A DNA stretch of 8,783 bases. Source: an uncultured Oribacterium sp. GTDB taxonomy: Bacteria > Bacillota > Clostridia > Lachnospirales > Lachnospiraceae. A program made the position numbers and the translations under genes. Positions 1 to 6,415 of the stretch are shown here, piece after piece. Under the pieces are notes generated by a model. That model was not told the origin of the DNA. It searched no databases and was given only the letters and a program-made list of their open reading frames with translations. Positions within the stretch are counted from its first letter, which is position 1. Every line of letters starts with the position of its first letter. The DNA is taken from positions 1 through 8,783 of the forward strand of contig CABTMH010000198.1 of NCBI GenBank assembly GCA_902485915.1. Direction: 5' to 3'.

Positions 1-24
1 CTCTACCAGCTGAGCTAACCCTCC
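1..24 (-). tRNA. 5' end of a tRNA gene (partial, identity unknown)
   Basis: Read on the minus strand, these bases give GGAGGGT (5' acceptor strand), TA, then GCTC-AGCTGGTA-GAG, which is the canonical D-stem and D-loop start of a bacterial elongator tRNA. The anticodon and T arms lie beyond base 1, so the amino acid cannot be assigned. The gene is transcribed leftward, away from the ABC-F gene, and a promoter-like sequence sits just upstream of it. I am confident that this is a tRNA 5' end. Confidence 0.85.
2..19 (-). repeat. tRNA D-arm sequence, left copy of an 18-bp inverted repeat
   Basis: This segment of the partial tRNA gene matches 17 of 18 bases, in opposite orientation, to bases 2029-2046 at the end of the permease gene. 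The two copies flank the ABC-F gene about 2 kb apart. The match may be chance or a tRNA relic. Confidence 0.5.
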
Positions 25-35
25 GAACAAACATG

Positions 36-63
36 ATTTTAGCACGCTGAAATCAAAAAACAA
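36..63 (-). promoter_or_regulatory. Candidate promoter of the tRNA gene
   Basis: On the minus strand, TTGTTT (58-63) is followed after 16 bases by TAAAAT (36-41). Eleven bases then separate the -10 box from the first base of the tRNA at 24, so transcription would start only a few bases upstream of the mature 5' end, as is usual for tRNA genes. The -35 match is moderate. Confidence 0.45.
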
Positions 64-106
64 GCAGTTCCGTGGTCGATTGCTGGTTTTTTTATGCGCG
101 ATACGG

Positions 107-112
107 TATAAT
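107..112 (+). promoter_or_regulatory. Perfect -10 box (TATAAT) immediately upstream of the ABC-F start
   Basis: A consensus TATAAT ends nine bases before the ATG at 122, so a start six to eight bases downstream would leave a leader of only a few bases. The -35 is poor: TGGTTT (84-89) at 17-base spacing, or TTGCTG (80-85) at a too-long 21 bases. No Shine-Dalgarno sequence precedes the ATG, which fits a leaderless transcript. Confidence 0.45.
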
Positions 113-121
113 ACCTTCACT

Positions 122-1951
122 ATGATTTTAAATATTGCAAACCTGAACAAAACCTATGTAGGAAAACAGATTTTGAAGGGCGTGACCTTTCATATCGAGG
201 ACAAGGAAAAAGCGGCGATTGTCGGTATCAATGGATCCGGCAAGACGACGCTTATTAAGTGTATTCTGGGCGAGGAGGAGCCGGATGATTCCGAGTGCGT
301 GATCGCGCTTGCGAAGGGAAAGAAGATCGGCTATCTCGCGCAGCAGCATGCCGATATGCCGGGGGCCGAAGATGATATCCCGACCGATCTCACGGATGCG
401 AAGGCCCTCGCGATGAAGCAGGAGATCGACGCCTTCGGAGATGATTTCGACACCCTGTCCGGAGGTCAGAAGACCCGGAAGCGCCTCGAGGAGGTCCTCC
501 TTACGAAGCCGGACCTGCTCATCCTCGATGAGCCGACGAACCATCTCGATATCGAGTCGATCCAGTGGCTTGAGAAGGTGCTGAAGCGCTATGACGGAGC
601 GGTACTGCTGGTATCCCATGACCGATACTTCCTCGATCATGTCGTGACGAAGGTCATCGATCTCGATAACGGAAAAGCCCGCATGTATCGTGGCAACTAC
701 TCGGAGTATGCGGAGAAGAAAAAGCAGATCCGTGATGCAGAGCTGAAGGCCTACTATAACCAGCAGGCGGACATCGCGCATCAGCAGGCGGTCATCGATA
801 AGCTGAAGCAGTTTAACCGTGAGAAATCCATCAAGCGCGCGGAGTCTCGAGAGAAGGCCCTCGCAAAGGTGGAGCTTCTCGATAAACCGGAGGAGCTGGA
901 CAACGAGATGCGGTTAGCATTGACCCCGCATACGCAGTCCGGAAACGATGTGCTGTCGGTGAAGGACCTCAGTAAATCCTTCGGGGAGAAGACGCTGTTC
1001 TCGAACATCTCGCTCGAAATCAAGCGAGGTGAGCATGTCGCCGTCATCGGTGCGAACGGTACCGGCAAGACCACGCTGCTGAAAATTCTGAACGAGCAGG
1101 AGCCGGCATCGACCGGCAGCTTCAGGCTCGGCACGAATGTCGAGATCGGTTACTACGATCAGGAGCACGCCGTCCTTCATATGGAAAAAACCATCTTCGA
1201 TGAGATTCAGGATGACTACCCGTACCTGAACGACACGAAGGTGCGGAACGTCCTCGCGGCCTTCCTCTTCCGCGGCGATGATGTGTATAAGCGGATCGGC
1301 GATCTCTCGGGTGGAGAGCAGGGCCGTGTATCCCTCGCGAAGCTGATGCTCAGTAACGCAAACTTCCTCATCCTCGATGAGCCGACGAACCACCTGGACA
1401 TCCAGGGTCGTGAGGTGCTGGAGGACGCGATCAGGAACTATGAGGGCACCGTGCTCTACGTGTCCCATGACCGTTACTTCATCAACAAGACCGCAACCCG
1501 TATCCTCGAGCTCTTCGAGAATCGCTTCGATAACTACATCGGTGACTACGATTACTATCTCGAGAAGAAGGAGGATGTCCGGAAGTACGGTGGTTCTGTA
1601 TTAGATGCCAATGCAAATAGCCAGAAGGTACGTACCTCCGCGGTACCGAATCCTGAAATCAAGTCCGAGCAGAAGACCGACTGGGAGCTGCAGAAGGAGT
1701 ATAAGAAGAATCTCCAGAAGCTGCAGCGTGACCTAAAATCGACAGAGGAAGAGATCCAGAAGCTCGAGGCCCGCAACGAAGAGCTGGATGATGACTATAT
1801 GAATCCGGAGATCGCCGCGGATGTCGGACGCCTCATGGAGCTCCATAAGGAGCATGAGAAAAACGATGCCCGTCTCGGTGACCTCTACGAAAACTGGGAG
1901 ATGATCTCAGAACAGCTCGAAGAGCTGAAGCAGCAGGAGCCAGGAAACTGA
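122..1951 (+). CDS. ABC-F family ATPase, YdiF/Uup-like, with shortened first NBD
   Basis: This is a 609-residue soluble protein with two ATP-binding cassettes and no membrane domain. ABC-F proteins act on the ribosome E site as translation factors or, in some members, protect against antibiotics. NBD1 has Walker A GINGSGKT (35-42), Q-loop GYLAQ (70-74), signature LSGGQ (112-116), Walker B plus the ABC-F motif LLILDEPTNHLD (132-143) and H-switch SHDRYF (165-170). A charged helical interdomain linker spans roughly 180-275. NBD2 has Walker A GANGTGKT (310-317), GYYDQ (343-347), LSGGE (395-399), LILDEPTNHLD (416-426) and SHDRYF (448-453). A C-terminal coiled-coil region (about 520-605) resembles that of YdiF and Uup. 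In NBD1, Walker A and signature are only about 70 residues apart, against about 120 in YdiF as I recall it, so part of the helical subdomain seems missing. The ATG at 122 is chosen because an upstream TTG at 80 lies in promoter sequence and the next Met follows Walker A. The family call is firm; a resistance role cannot be claimed. Confidence 0.93.
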   Translation: MILNIANLNKTYVGKQILKGVTFHIEDKEKAAIVGINGSGKTTLIKCILGEEEPDDSECVIALAKGKKIGYLAQQHADMPGAEDDIPTDLTDAKALAMKQEIDAFGDDFDTLSGGQKTRKRLEEVLLTKPDLLILDEPTNHLDIESIQWLEKVLKRYDGAVLLVSHDRYFLDHVVTKVIDLDNGKARMYRGNYSEYAEKKKQIRDAELKAYYNQQADIAHQQAVIDKLKQFNREKSIKRAESREKALAKVELLDKPEELDNEMRLALTPHTQSGNDVLSVKDLSKSFGEKTLFSNISLEIKRGEHVAVIGANGTGKTTLLKILNEQEPASTGSFRLGTNVEIGYYDQEHAVLHMEKTIFDEIQDDYPYLNDTKVRNVLAAFLFRGDDVYKRIGDLSGGEQGRVSLAKLMLSNANFLILDEPTNHLDIQGREVLEDAIRNYEGTVLYVSHDRYFINKTATRILELFENRFDNYIGDYDYYLEKKEDVRKYGGSVLDANANSQKVRTSAVPNPEIKSEQKTDWELQKEYKKNLQKLQRDLKSTEEEIQKLEARNEELDDDYMNPEIAADVGRLMELHKEHEKNDARLGDLYENWEMISEQLEELKQQEPGN

Positions 1952-1953
1952 AC

Positions 1954-1987
1954 GAAAAAGACAGTCGCCGAAGCGACTGTCTTTTTC
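1954..1987. terminator. Bidirectional intrinsic terminator
   Basis: A perfect 15-bp inverted repeat (GAAAAAGACAGTCGC, 1954-1968; its complement 1973-1987) encloses a CGAA tetraloop. It gives a run of five T after the GC-rich stem on either strand. It begins two bases after the ABC-F stop codon and lies about 40 bases past the stop of the convergent permease gene, so it can end transcription from both sides. Confidence 0.93.
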
Positions 1988-2028
1988 ATAATGGGGGACT
2001 ATGGAAATATAGTAGAGAACCTGTCTGC

Positions 2029-2046
2029 GTTAGCTCAGCGGGTAGA
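2029..2046 (+). repeat. tRNA D-arm-like sequence at the 3' end of the permease gene, right copy of the inverted repeat
   Basis: On the plus strand, GTTAGCTCAGCGGGTAGA differs at one position from the D-arm region of the tRNA at the left edge. On the minus strand it encodes the last residues of the permease (FYPLS) and overlaps its TAA stop. No anticodon or T arm follows, so it is not a tRNA gene. Confidence 0.5.
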
Positions 2047-3316
2047 AGAGGGTAGCGGATACGGCACAGGAAAGGATCGCCAGAATCATGTACGGAAGAG
2101 TGAACTTCAGAACCTTTCCAGGATTATATTCACCGGCTGCGAAGGCGACGGCGCACTCACCGGAACCAGATGGGAAGCCGACGGCGAAGTAGTTTGCGGT
2201 ACCGATGATGAGGATGAGTCCTCTTGGGTCCCAGCCGGCAGCGAGTGCTACGGAAGCAGCGATCGGGATCAGTACGGACTGTGTACCCATGTTCGAGATG
2301 AAGGTGGTCATGATAACGGTAGCTGCAGAGAAGATCAGCATAACCTTGAACTGACTCGGATTCTGTCCGATGATGTTCAGGATGAACTGTCCGATCACCT
2401 CACCGGCACCGGAAGCACCGATGGCGTCTGCGACGATCAGTACACCGGCGAGCATCCAGATCATATCCTGGGTCATATCCTTCGATGCATCCTTCGCATC
2501 GATGCAGCCGGTAAAGATCAGGACGATGACACCGGCTGCCGGTGCGAGGTACATCCAGTTCTTCGTGATCTGGTTGAAGATGAGGCAGAGCATAACGAGT
2601 GCGAATACGATATAGACGATCATCTGCTTCGACGCCGGAAGCTTCTCGACAGCAGCGCTCTTCTTCAGCTTCGTGGTATCGACCTCCTCAGATTTCGGCA
2701 TGAGCTTCCAGCCGAAAATACAGTAGGCAGTCAGTACGATGATCGGGATGATGGCGAACTTCAGCGGATCGAGAAGTGTGAGCATATACTGCGTGTTACC
2801 CTCTCCGATGATACCCTCGTAGAAACCGTTGAGGGTTGCGAAGGTCGTGGCACCGAGACCGATCGGAAGACGGAACTTCCAGGCAACCATGACACCGAGC
2901 AGCGGAAGGATCATGCGGTTTGCAGTGATCTCACCATTTTTTTTCAGTGTGGTCAGGAAGACTACCAGGATAGCCAGTGCGGCAGTGGAAGGTACAAACT
3001 GAGAGAAGATGGCGGCAACCGCATAGAAGGCGAGGATCAGCATCATACCGCTCTTACCCTGCACCATATCGAGGGTGCTGGAAATCTTATCAACGAGTGC
3101 CGTCTTCGTAAGTACGGAAGACAGTGCGAGGATCGGCGCGATCAGAACGACGGTTTTATTACCGAAGCCGATGAAGGCAGACTTCAGATCTACTACGCCG
3201 GTAGCTGCGAGAATCAGACAGCAGGTCATGGCCGTAACACCGAAAGGCACCTTGTGCCAGATGAACATGATCATCATAAACAGTGTCACTAAAAGAACGA
3301 TGGTTAAGTGTGACAT
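2030..3316 (-). CDS. SLC13/DASS-like (ion transporter superfamily) carboxylate permease
   Basis: This is a 428-residue, very hydrophobic integral membrane protein with about 11 to 12 predicted membrane segments. Examples lie near residues 3-20, 55-75, 91-122, 184-203, 231-248, 256-271, 284-300, 326-340, 345-361 and 404-425. It shows the two-fold inverted layout of the DASS/SLC13 and NhaD/ArsB group. FGNKTVVLIAPILALSSVL follows the first helices. Two hairpin-like motifs, PSTAAL (109-114) and SNMGTQ (341-346), sit where these transporters carry SNT-type sodium and carboxylate contacts. A conserved-looking FPSGSGE segment (381-387) follows. Family members usually carry di- or tricarboxylates or sulfate with sodium; the substrate here is unknown. 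The ATG at 3316 follows AAAGGA with a rather long 12-base spacing. The gene lies 99 bases downstream of the hydrolase gene on the same strand with no clear terminator between, so co-transcription is likely. I am sure it is a permease and fairly sure of the superfamily. Confidence 0.85.
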   Translation of the reverse strand: MSHLTIVLLVTLFMMIMFIWHKVPFGVTAMTCCLILAATGVVDLKSAFIGFGNKTVVLIAPILALSSVLTKTALVDKISSTLDMVQGKSGMMLILAFYAVAAIFSQFVPSTAALAILVVFLTTLKKNGEITANRMILPLLGVMVAWKFRLPIGLGATTFATLNGFYEGIIGEGNTQYMLTLLDPLKFAIIPIIVLTAYCIFGWKLMPKSEEVDTTKLKKSAAVEKLPASKQMIVYIVFALVMLCLIFNQITKNWMYLAPAAGVIVLIFTGCIDAKDASKDMTQDMIWMLAGVLIVADAIGASGAGEVIGQFILNIIGQNPSQFKVMLIFSAATVIMTTFISNMGTQSVLIPIAASVALAAGWDPRGLILIIGTANYFAVGFPSGSGECAVAFAAGEYNPGKVLKFTLPYMILAILSCAVSATLFYPLS

Positions 3317-3415
3317 AATACGATTTTATCCTTTCATCAAAAAGTGAAGTCATAACACGAAGTGGAGGAAAGCAGGATGCGAACGCCCATTTCGTATGTT
3401 TTTTCGAATAGTTGA

Positions 3416-4252
3416 TTATTTCATCAGTACACGAACCTGACGGACACGCTCATGAACGAAATCAGCCCAGACGGTCGGGTCATAGTAGCAGTTGTTTTCG
3501 TTCGTATACTGACCGGCCCGATCGGTGATCTCGATCTGATTCGGGTGGCTCGGAAGGGCAATGTCTACATGCATGGCGCACAGCTTTTCCTCATCGGCGA
3601 GGAAGCGATCGCGCAGTGCCGGTGTCAGCTTCTTACTCGTTTTGTAGTAGTCATCGTTCATGGTGTTGGCACCGACGCCGCCGTGCATACCGAGGGTATA
3701 GGTCTTGCCGTCGACCGGATTCGTCTCCTCCCAGAAGAAGCTCGTACATCCGATGGTGTGACCCGGTGTAAGCATTGTCCGAATTGAGATGTCACCGAGC
3801 GTGATCGGTGTATGCTCATCGTAGAACTTATCAACGACGAAATCGATCGGATGAGAATCCTTATCGAGGACCAGCGTCTCCTCCGGTACCTCCTGATAAA
3901 ACGCCCAGTCCTCCTTCGACATGTACATCTCGGCACCGGTCAGCTCCTTCACGATCTGAGCAGCGCCACAGTGATCGAAGTGGGCATGGCTGAGCAGGAT
4001 CTTCTTGATGTCGGATGGCTTGTGGCCGGTTTTGTAGATGCTGTCGACGAGCTGATAAACGCTCTCTGGGATTGCGGTATCGATCAGGATGCAGCCTTCG
4101 CTCGTTTCGATGAGCCAGCAGCCGACCCAAGTCTGACCGGCCACATACCAGGTTCTCGGTGATACCTGAAATGGTTCGATGGCTGCGGTCCATGGGCGAT
4201 ATGCGAGCGTTGCAACCGGATCTGCCATCGGCTTCGTACACTTAAATGACAT
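3416..4252 (-). CDS. Metallo-beta-lactamase-fold hydrolase (class B3-like signature), cytoplasmic
   Basis: This 278-residue zinc hydrolase has the hallmark SHAHFDHCG, giving H89, H91, D93 and H94. H165 lies in TPGHTIGCTSFFW and H236 in LPSHPNQ, matching in order the six metal ligands of class B3 enzymes. The N terminus (WYVAGQTWVGCWLIETSEG, 35-53) is the usual opening beta-strand region. No signal peptide is visible, so the enzyme should stay in the cytoplasm. That argues against a secreted beta-lactamase and favours hydrolysis of an imported or internal ester, lactone, thioester or amide. The ATG at 4252 follows AAAGGGG with good spacing. It is the first gene of a probable operon with the carboxylate permease and is divergent from a LysR gene, a common arrangement for catabolic units. 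The fold is near certain, the substrate is unknown, and B3 similarity alone does not show resistance. Confidence 0.93.
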   Translation of the reverse strand: MSFKCTKPMADPVATLAYRPWTAAIEPFQVSPRTWYVAGQTWVGCWLIETSEGCILIDTAIPESVYQLVDSIYKTGHKPSDIKKILLSHAHFDHCGAAQIVKELTGAEMYMSKEDWAFYQEVPEETLVLDKDSHPIDFVVDKFYDEHTPITLGDISIRTMLTPGHTIGCTSFFWEETNPVDGKTYTLGMHGGVGANTMNDDYYKTSKKLTPALRDRFLADEEKLCAMHVDIALPSHPNQIEITDRAGQYTNENNCYYDPTVWADFVHERVRQVRVLMK

Positions 4253-4374
4253 ATGGTTTCCCCTTTCGTGTTCGGTCAGAAGGCACTGCTCGGTAAGCTT
4301 TGACGCGTGTCGCTACGCTCTGTTTATTCTGACATGTTTTGTGACTCTGGATTTCTGAAAATCGAGAGATGCGA

Positions 4375-4397
4375 AACAGTTATGTGATATATCTGTT
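4375..4397. promoter_or_regulatory. Imperfect 23-bp palindrome, candidate operator
   Basis: AACAG (4375-4379) and CTGTT (4393-4397) bound a palindrome of the form AACAG-n-TAT-n-T-n-A-n-ATA-n-CTGTT that is symmetric at 18 of 23 positions. It covers the predicted transcription start of the hydrolase-permease operon and touches the -35 box of the divergent LysR promoter, so a bound protein could block either. The binder is unknown; the adjacent LysR protein is the obvious candidate. Confidence 0.4.
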
Positions 4398-4424
4398 GAA
4401 ATAATCATAAAATGGCGATATTCT
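4396..4424 (+). promoter_or_regulatory. Candidate promoter of the divergent LysR gene
   Basis: TTGAAA (4396-4401) and TATTCT (4419-4424) are 17 bases apart. The start would fall near 4431, leaving a leader of about 67 bases. It overlaps the hydrolase promoter on the other strand almost entirely, so RNA polymerase could occupy only one at a time. The weaker pair TTCAAC/TAAACT (4428-4433, 4451-4456) is an alternative. Confidence 0.4.
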
Positions 4425-4432
4425 TAATTCAA
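4404..4432 (-). promoter_or_regulatory. Candidate promoter of the hydrolase-permease operon
   Basis: On the minus strand, TTGAAT (4427-4432) is followed after exactly 17 bases by TATGAT (4404-4409), four and five matches to consensus. The transcript would begin near 4397, giving an untranslated leader of about 145 bases before the ATG at 4252. That leader holds no convincing large hairpin, and I recognise no riboswitch in it. Confidence 0.5.
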
Positions 4433-4471
4433 CTTATAGAAAATTAGATTTAAACTTAACAGAATTAAGAA
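4421..4471. repeat. Perfect 10-bp inverted repeat in the divergent promoter region
   Basis: TTCTTAATTC (4421-4430) recurs as its exact complement GAATTAAGAA (4462-4471), with arm centres 41 bases apart, about four helical turns. The left arm covers the LysR -10 and overlaps the -35 of the opposed promoter. Between the arms lies a smaller AT-rich palindrome, TTA-NN-TTTAAA-NN-TAA (4444-4459), centred about 54 bases upstream of the predicted hydrolase transcript start. The arrangement suggests a two-site operator for a LysR tetramer. Confidence 0.45.
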
Positions 4472-4497
4472 AACACCATGGAAAGGAGTGTCGAGAT

Positions 4498-5436
4498 ATG
4501 GAACTGAAGCAGATCGAAAATATCCTGGCGATCGCAGGCGAGGGAAGCATTTCCCGGGCAGCAGAGCGCCTGTTTCTCACGCAGTCTGCGCTGAACCAGC
4601 AGCTGCTGAAGCTGGAGAAGGAGCTTGGGATGCCACTGTTCGAGCGGCGCAAGCATAGCATGGTGCCGACGGAAGCCGGACAGATCTATCTGGAGGGGGC
4701 CCGGCAGATCGTGCAGATAAAGGAAAATACGTATAAAAAGCTGAGTGATCTTCAGCAGGGTGGCCATGGCACTCTTTCTATCGCATATACACCGGAGCGT
4801 GGTGCGGATATGTTTTCAGAGGTGTTTCCGGTGTTCCATATGCTGTATCCGGAGATCCGCTTTCATACGAAGGAGCTACGGAATAAACGGATGGAGCAGG
4901 CGCTTGCGAATAAGGAAGTGGATCTCGCATGTACGACTTTCACGGATGGACAGCAGGATCCGCGTTTTTCCTATATCGCGAATGTAAAGGAAGAAATCGT
5001 GCTCGGCGTACCGGCCTCACATCCGCTCGCTTATCTCGCCGGGGAAAACAGTGCAGAGCGCCTGCCGGAGGTGGACCTGAATCTTTTCCGGGATGCGCAG
5101 TTCCTGCTGGCTGCGCCGGAGACGAAGAGCTCGGATATCGAGGCAGAGATTTTTCGAACGGCGGGTTTTCAGCCGAAGGTACTCTATACCTCTTCGGGAA
5201 GTAAAACCAGAATCCGCTCTGTAAAAGCACAGCTCGCCTGTGCGTTCTTTCCGGCCTTCTATGTGGATCCGGATGCACCGATCGTTTATTTCACTGTGAA
5301 GCCACACGTTTACTGGTACTCTTCGGTTGCATATCGAAAGGGGAGCTACCTGTCCGTGCCGGAGCTCGTGCTGGCAGATCTGATTCGGAAGTATAATATG
5401 CGGGTAAGTAATTTTAAGAGTATTAGGCTAGGATAA
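4498..5436 (+). CDS. LysR-type transcriptional regulator (divergent from hydrolase-permease operon)
   Basis: This 312-residue DNA-binding regulator has an N-terminal winged helix-turn-helix at residues 1-60. SISRAAERLFLTQSALNQQL forms the reader helices, and the dimerisation linker helix spans about 60-88. A periplasmic-binding-protein-like effector domain runs from about 92 to 300, starting at LSIAYTPERG. The recognition segment reads TQSALN, where most LysR proteins have TQPALS, so Asn replaces the usual Ser. AAAGGAG sits nine bases before the ATG. It is divergent from the hydrolase gene across a 245-base region with overlapping promoters and inverted repeats. By the usual LysR pattern it should control that operon and itself in response to a small, probably acidic, ligand. 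Its DNA-binding domain and linker closely resemble those of the two LysR genes to its right, suggesting local duplication. The family is certain; target and ligand are inferred. Confidence 0.95.
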   Translation: MELKQIENILAIAGEGSISRAAERLFLTQSALNQQLLKLEKELGMPLFERRKHSMVPTEAGQIYLEGARQIVQIKENTYKKLSDLQQGGHGTLSIAYTPERGADMFSEVFPVFHMLYPEIRFHTKELRNKRMEQALANKEVDLACTTFTDGQQDPRFSYIANVKEEIVLGVPASHPLAYLAGENSAERLPEVDLNLFRDAQFLLAAPETKSSDIEAEIFRTAGFQPKVLYTSSGSKTRIRSVKAQLACAFFPAFYVDPDAPIVYFTVKPHVYWYSSVAYRKGSYLSVPELVLADLIRKYNMRVSNFKSIRLG

Positions 5437-5482
5437 AGAAGGCTGCTTTTGAGTCGGAAAAAAGACAGAGTACGCGAATAAA

Positions 5483-5522
5483 AAAACCTGGACCGTACCG
5501 AAATGGTGCGTGTCCAGGTTTT
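5483..5522. terminator. Bidirectional intrinsic terminator between convergent LysR genes
   Basis: AAAACCTGGAC (5483-5493) pairs with GTCCAGGTTTT (5512-5522). An inner CGTACC/GGTGCG stem extends it past one bulged T to about 17 bp with a five-base loop. On the minus strand it is followed by a run of seven U, on the plus strand by only four. It should therefore work best for the minus-strand LysR pair, whose stop codon is eight bases away. Confidence 0.9.
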
Positions 5523-5530
5523 GATGTTAT

Positions 5531-6415
5531 TCAGGATGGAAGCTGATCATATTCAGTGAGGAGAAGACGGATCAGCTGCTTCATAGGTTCAGACAGACGG
5601 ATGGATTTCTGATAAGCAGCGACGATGTAAAACGTGAGCGGAGAATTCAGGGAGTATGTATGAAAAGTATCTTCTGGGTGAGACAGACGACTCGGAATGA
5701 AAGCATTACCGAGCCCCTGATTCAGCATATAGCGTCGAGAAACATCATCCTCGATCTCGCAGATAATGTTCGGCTGAATCTGCATATTACGCAAGGCCTG
5801 ATCTTCTGCGTTACGCACGAAAGAAGGTGCATGTGTGAGTATGAAGTAATCATCCTGAATCGCGGAGTAGTCTCCTTTCTCGATGTCCTCGGTAAGGAGC
5901 TTCGGATGTCCGTCCGGAACAGCGAGAAGAAGTTCTCCAGTCCAGAGAGGGATATACTCGAGTACGGAGTGCTGCAGGGATGAAGTGAGCAGAACACCGA
6001 GATCCGCATGGCCCATGATGAGATCTTCTTTTGCGGTTAAACTGTTGCTACGCCGCACCATAAGTTCGATTTCCGGATGATATTTTCGAAATGCAGGAAT
6101 GCATTCCAGTGCAGAAGAAGCTGCGCAGGCAAAACGAAGAGAATTTTTACTACTGTGTGTTAGAGAGGAGATTTTACGAAGTGCCTCTCTCTTTATTTGC
6201 AGGATGGAATGTCCCCCATTGATATAGATTCGACCGGCATCTGTAAGTGTGAGACCATCGCGCTCTCGGACGAACAGCTGCGTCCCGAGCTCGTCTTCGA
6301 GCTTTTTCAGACGCTGACTAAGCGCTGGCTGTGAGAGATAGAGGCGTTCGGCTGCTTTACTCAGACTTTTTTCTTCTGCAATGGCGATGACATATTCGAT
6401 CAGTTTTGTATCCAT
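5531..6415 (-). CDS. LysR-type transcriptional regulator, second gene of a coupled LysR pair
   Basis: This 294-residue protein has the usual LysR length. Its helix-turn-helix includes SLSKAAERLYLSQPALSQRL (17-36), with the canonical SQPALS recognition motif. AGRIYINGGHSILQIK marks the linker helix, and the effector-binding domain follows from about residue 92 (SLRFACAASSALECIPAF). Its ATG (6415-6413) overlaps the TGA of the upstream LysR gene (6417-6415) as TGATG. With only AAAGG about 12 bases upstream as a ribosome site, translation is probably coupled to the upstream gene. It shares no intergenic control region of its own, so it is expressed with the first LysR and may act on the same or a distant target. 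The family is certain; the ligand is unknown. Confidence 0.95.
   Translation of the reverse strand: MDTKLIEYVIAIAEEKSLSKAAERLYLSQPALSQRLKKLEDELGTQLFVRERDGLTLTDAGRIYINGGHSILQIKREALRKISSLTHSSKNSLRFACAASSALECIPAFRKYHPEIELMVRRSNSLTAKEDLIMGHADLGVLLTSSLQHSVLEYIPLWTGELLLAVPDGHPKLLTEDIEKGDYSAIQDDYFILTHAPSFVRNAEDQALRNMQIQPNIICEIEDDVSRRYMLNQGLGNAFIPSRLSHPEDTFHTYSLNSPLTFYIVAAYQKSIRLSEPMKQLIRLLLTEYDQLPS

Noticed and set aside
54..93. Hairpin with A-run and T-run between the tRNA and ABC-F genes
   Set aside because: The stem is only about six pairs with a mismatch and a long loop. It would lie upstream of both divergent genes, inside their promoters, so a terminator role makes little sense.
2026..2100. 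Possible complete tRNA gene starting at the D-arm-like sequence
   Set aside because: No anticodon stem, T-loop (TTCGA-type) or 3' acceptor strand follows at the right distance.
1991..3292. Long plus-strand open frame (433 codons) opposite the permease gene
   Set aside because: It lies almost entirely antisense to the permease gene, is rich in Asp, Glu, His, Cys and Arg with no recognisable domain, and has no ribosome site. The opposite strand encodes a convincing membrane protein.
3351..3401. Inverted repeat with a following T-run between hydrolase and permease genes
   Set aside because: The arms pair imperfectly, with bulges and a loop of more than 20 bases. The T-run is on the plus strand, opposite to the direction of transcription, so it is unlikely to separate the two genes.
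3416..4252. Antibiotic-resistance beta-lactamase
   Set aside because: The class B3-like zinc ligands are present, but there is no signal peptide and the gene sits in an operon with a carboxylate permease. The fold is shared by many non-lactamase hydrolases.
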